Assembly (NCBI RefSeq): GCF_015645095.1
Contig: NZ_JADOTW010000009.1
Location: 62,001 to 126,000 of the forward strand
Length of the DNA: 64,000 bases
Direction: 5' to 3'
From: Halomonas sp. 328
Lineage (GTDB): Bacteria; Pseudomonadota; Gammaproteobacteria; Pseudomonadales; Halomonadaceae
The notes beneath the pieces are model-generated. The model did no database searches, had not been told where the DNA came from, and saw nothing but the letters and a program-made list of their open reading frames with translations. The position numbers and the translations under genes were made by a program. This document shows positions 61,911 to 64,000 of the stretch, one piece after another. The first letter of the stretch is position 1. Each line of letters begins with the position of its first letter.

Positions 61911-63680
61911 ATGTGTTCTTCTCAAGGGCTGGTGCCGGAACGAAACGCGCCCCGGCCAGCGGCGCCGGACGAGTTGCCGGGCACCCGGGGGCGAAGCGCG
62001 ATGCCCCAGGTCGAGCAGGCGTTCTTCGATGCCAGCGAGGCGATGCTGATTACCGATGCCGGGCAGCGCATCCTGGCGGTGAATCCGGCGCTGGAGCTCC
62101 TGGTGGGCCTGGATGCGGCGAGCCTGCTGGGGCGTTCGCCGGACTGTTTCGTGGCCCCCCGGCAGGGGGCCTCCCAGTGCCTGGCCGACTGGCAACTGCT
62201 GCTGCAGCAGGAGCAGGGGCGCCTGGAAATGCTCCTCCACGATGCCCAGGGTCGCGACCGTCCCACCCTGTTCTCCTTCCGCCGGGTCCGCCACCCCAGC
62301 GGCACCACTTCCCACCATGTGGTGACCCTCACCGCCCTGGACCGCTCCCTGGCCGGCCCGGGGCCGCGGGCCAGTCGCGAGGCCTACTTCGACGCCCTGA
62401 CCGGCTTGCCCAACCTCAAGCTGCTGACCCAACTGCTGCAGGATGCCATGGTGCATGCTCAGGGCGCCGGCGAGACCCTGGCGGTCTGTTCCCTGGATAT
62501 CGACCACTTCAAGCGCATCAACGACCAGTTGGGCGAGCTGGCCGGCGACCGCCTGCTGGCCAGCTTCGCTCGCCGGGTCAGCCACCTGCTGGCCGGCGAC
62601 GAGGTGCTGGCCCGGGTCGGCGGTGACGAATTCGTGCTGCTGCTGCACCGGGAGCCGGACGAGGCCTTCCTGGAGCGACTCTTGACGGCGATTCGCCAGC
62701 CGATTCGCCTCGACGGCCAGACGCTGCGGCTCTCCGCCAGCATCGGCGTGACCCTCTACCCCGATGATGAGCAGGAGGGTGACGTCCTGCTGCGCCACGC
62801 CACCCAGGCCATGTACCGGGCCAAGCAGCGTGGCCGCAATACCTACCACCGCTTCGATCCCGGTCACGACCGTCAGCTGCAGGTGCGCCAGGCCCAGCGC
62901 GACCGCTTCGCCCGGGCCATCGACAACGACGAGTTGCGCCTCTACTACCAGCCCCAGGTGGACATGCTCGGCGGTGAGGTGGTGGGCCTGGAGGCCCTGG
63001 TGCGCTGGCAGCACCCCGAGCGCGGCCTGCTGGCCCCCGGGGAGTTCCTGCCGGTGGTGGAGGGAACCCCCCTGGCCGCGGCCCTGGGCGAGTGGGTGAT
63101 CCACCGTGCCCTGCGGCAGCTGAGCGACTGGCAAGAGGCCGGCATCACCCTGCCGATCAGCGTCAATATCAGCCCGGTGCACCTGCTCCAGCCCGACTTC
63201 GTGGCACGGCTCGAGGCCTTGCTGGCGACCCACCCCCAGGTGCCGCCCGGCTCGATCAAGCTCGAGGTGCTGGAGAGCGCCGCCCTGCACGACATGCAGG
63301 CGGCCCTGGAGGCCATCCACCGCTGCAAGTCGCTGGGCATCGCCGTTGCCATCGACGACTTCGGCACCGGCTTCTCGTCGTTGACCTACCTGCGTCAGCT
63401 GCCGGTGGACCTGATCAAGATCGACCAGAGCTTCGTGCGCGACATGCTGGTGGACGCCAACGACATGGCCATCGTCGAGAGCGTCATCTACATGGCCAAG
63501 CGCTTCGGTCGCCCCATGCTCGCCGAAGGGGTGGAGACCCTGGCGCACGCCCGCGCCCTGGTGGCGCTGGGTTGCCACCAGGCCCAGGGCTACGGCATCG
63601 CCCGCCCCATGCCGCCGGAGCAGCTCCCCGCCTGGCTGGTCACCTGGCCGGAACGTTCCGAGTGGCAGGGGCTAGGTTGA
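61911..63680 (+). CDS. PAS-GGDEF-EAL bifunctional cyclic-di-GMP protein
   Basis: Protein of 589 residues: a PAS-like domain (about 35-145), GGDEF domain (about 155-320, RVGGDEF at 235-241) and EAL domain (about 330-575). The EAL half keeps every catalytic element: EALVRW (361-366), SVNIS, LEVLES, DDFGTG (482-487), LIKIDQSFV, AEGVET and QGYGIARPMP, so it should hydrolyse cyclic di-GMP. The GGDEF motif is intact, but the inhibitory site is LAGD rather than RxxD. AAGGAG lies 7 bases before the ATG. It starts 38 bases after the diguanylate cyclase gene, so the two are likely co-transcribed. Confidence 0.93.
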   Translation: MCSSQGLVPERNAPRPAAPDELPGTRGRSAMPQVEQAFFDASEAMLITDAGQRILAVNPALELLVGLDAASLLGRSPDCFVAPRQGASQCLADWQLLLQQEQGRLEMLLHDAQGRDRPTLFSFRRVRHPSGTTSHHVVTLTALDRSLAGPGPRASREAYFDALTGLPNLKLLTQLLQDAMVHAQGAGETLAVCSLDIDHFKRINDQLGELAGDRLLASFARRVSHLLAGDEVLARVGGDEFVLLLHREPDEAFLERLLTAIRQPIRLDGQTLRLSASIGVTLYPDDEQEGDVLLRHATQAMYRAKQRGRNTYHRFDPGHDRQLQVRQAQRDRFARAIDNDELRLYYQPQVDMLGGEVVGLEALVRWQHPERGLLAPGEFLPVVEGTPLAAALGEWVIHRALRQLSDWQEAGITLPISVNISPVHLLQPDFVARLEALLATHPQVPPGSIKLEVLESAALHDMQAALEAIHRCKSLGIAVAIDDFGTGFSSLTYLRQLPVDLIKIDQSFVRDMLVDANDMAIVESVIYMAKRFGRPMLAEGVETLAHARALVALGCHQAQGYGIARPMPPEQLPAWLVTWPERSEWQGLG

Positions 63681-63722
63681 GCCGACCGGCTACCCGGTTT
63701 GCCAAATAATTCTTCGGATCAT

Positions 63723-63749
63723 TCAAGTTCGTGCTCACACCGCCGAGGG
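63723..63749 (+). promoter_or_regulatory. Sigma-28-like promoter of fliD
   Basis: TCAAGTTC (63723-63730), identical to the flgK -35, then 11 bases and GCCGAGGG (5 of 8 to consensus). The fliD ATG is 57 bases downstream. Confidence 0.6.
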
Positions 63750-63805
63750 CATAGGGAGCAGGGCGCTTCACCCGCGCGACACTCATCGACCAAAGGCAGC
63801 AGCGC

Positions 63806-64000
63806 ATGGCCAGCATCTCTTCCCTCGGCATCGGTTCCGGCCTCGATCTCAACGGCCTCCTCGATCAGCTCAACGAGGCCGAGCGGGGCAAGCTCGAGCC
63901 CATCGAGGCGCAGATCCAGTCCCAGCAGGTAAAGATCTCCGCCTACGGTGAGCTGCAGGGGGCCCTGTCGGGCTTCCAGGGTAGCGTCGAGGCGCTCAAC
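63806..64000 (+). CDS. fliD: Flagellar filament cap protein FliD (3' truncated)
   Basis: The first 65 residues of the filament cap (HAP2); the gene continues beyond the window. The N-terminus ISSLGIGSGLDLNGLLDQLNEAERGKLEP, in parts, is diagnostic of FliD, with the SGLD motif in the conserved D0 helix region. FliD caps the filament and guides flagellin folding. CAAAGGCAGC precedes the ATG. The sigma-28-like promoter at 63723 fits a late gene. Confidence 0.93.
   Translation, partial: MASISSLGIGSGLDLNGLLDQLNEAERGKLEPIEAQIQSQQVKISAYGELQGALSGFQGSVEALN

Overview
The window is a high-GC, gene-dense chromosomal segment from a Gram-negative, motile gammaproteobacterium. Enteric-like flagellar gene order (flgNMA divergent from flgBCDEFGHIJKL, fliE divergent from fliF), putA next to an AraC-type regulator, OmpW-family porins, glpG, yqcC, yeaC, yigM and nadK together suggest a halophilic gammaproteobacterium such as Halomonas or another member of Halomonadaceae. 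That assignment is an inference from gene content and protein resemblance; no rRNA is present.

Layout. (1) 1-2037: the end of a polar amino-acid (probably cystine-type) ABC importer operon. (2) 2147-7216: yqcC plus a gamma-glutamylcyclotransferase-like gene, then a minus-strand block with three OmpW-family outer-membrane proteins and the branched-chain amino-acid carrier brnQ, and a small membrane protein. (3) 7280-12906: proline use, with putP, putA and an AraC-family regulator. (4) 12975-16766: small hypothetical genes, tRNA-Gly(CCC), a CBS-pair protein, a lipoamide-dehydrogenase-like flavoprotein and a likely small RNA locus. (5) 16776-28557: a glycerol island. glpD-tpiA run leftward; glpF, glpK and a six-gene ABC glycerol transporter (GlpS, T, P, Q, a DUF2160 protein, V) run rightward. 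Between them they provide import by channel and by pump, phosphorylation, oxidation and entry to glycolysis. (6) 28615-34345: housekeeping genes (DUF6314 protein, yigM biotin transporter, nadK, a phosphoesterase, glpG rhomboid protease, yeaC, a DUF2797 protein), with an intergenic block of repeated terminator-like units and a REP-like palindrome at 31925-32396. (7) 34423-64000: nearly the whole flagellar system (rod, hook, rings, junction, C ring, export gate and ATPase, FlgM/FlgN control, FlaG, a MotA/MotB-type stator), two cyclic-di-GMP enzymes, and the start of fliD at the window edge.

How it works together. Four well-formed sigma-28 promoters (before flgM, flgK, flaG and fliD) define late flagellar genes, while the hook-basal-body genes lie in long translationally coupled operons. 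The glycerol genes share sequence features in their leaders: GlpR-like half-sites and A/C-rich ACAAC stretches before the start codons. No glpR lies in the window. The most unusual molecular detail is that the two ATPases of the glycerol ABC transporter carry complementary defects, which predicts one canonical and one degenerate ATP site. I found no CRISPR array, prophage, insertion sequence or defence system.
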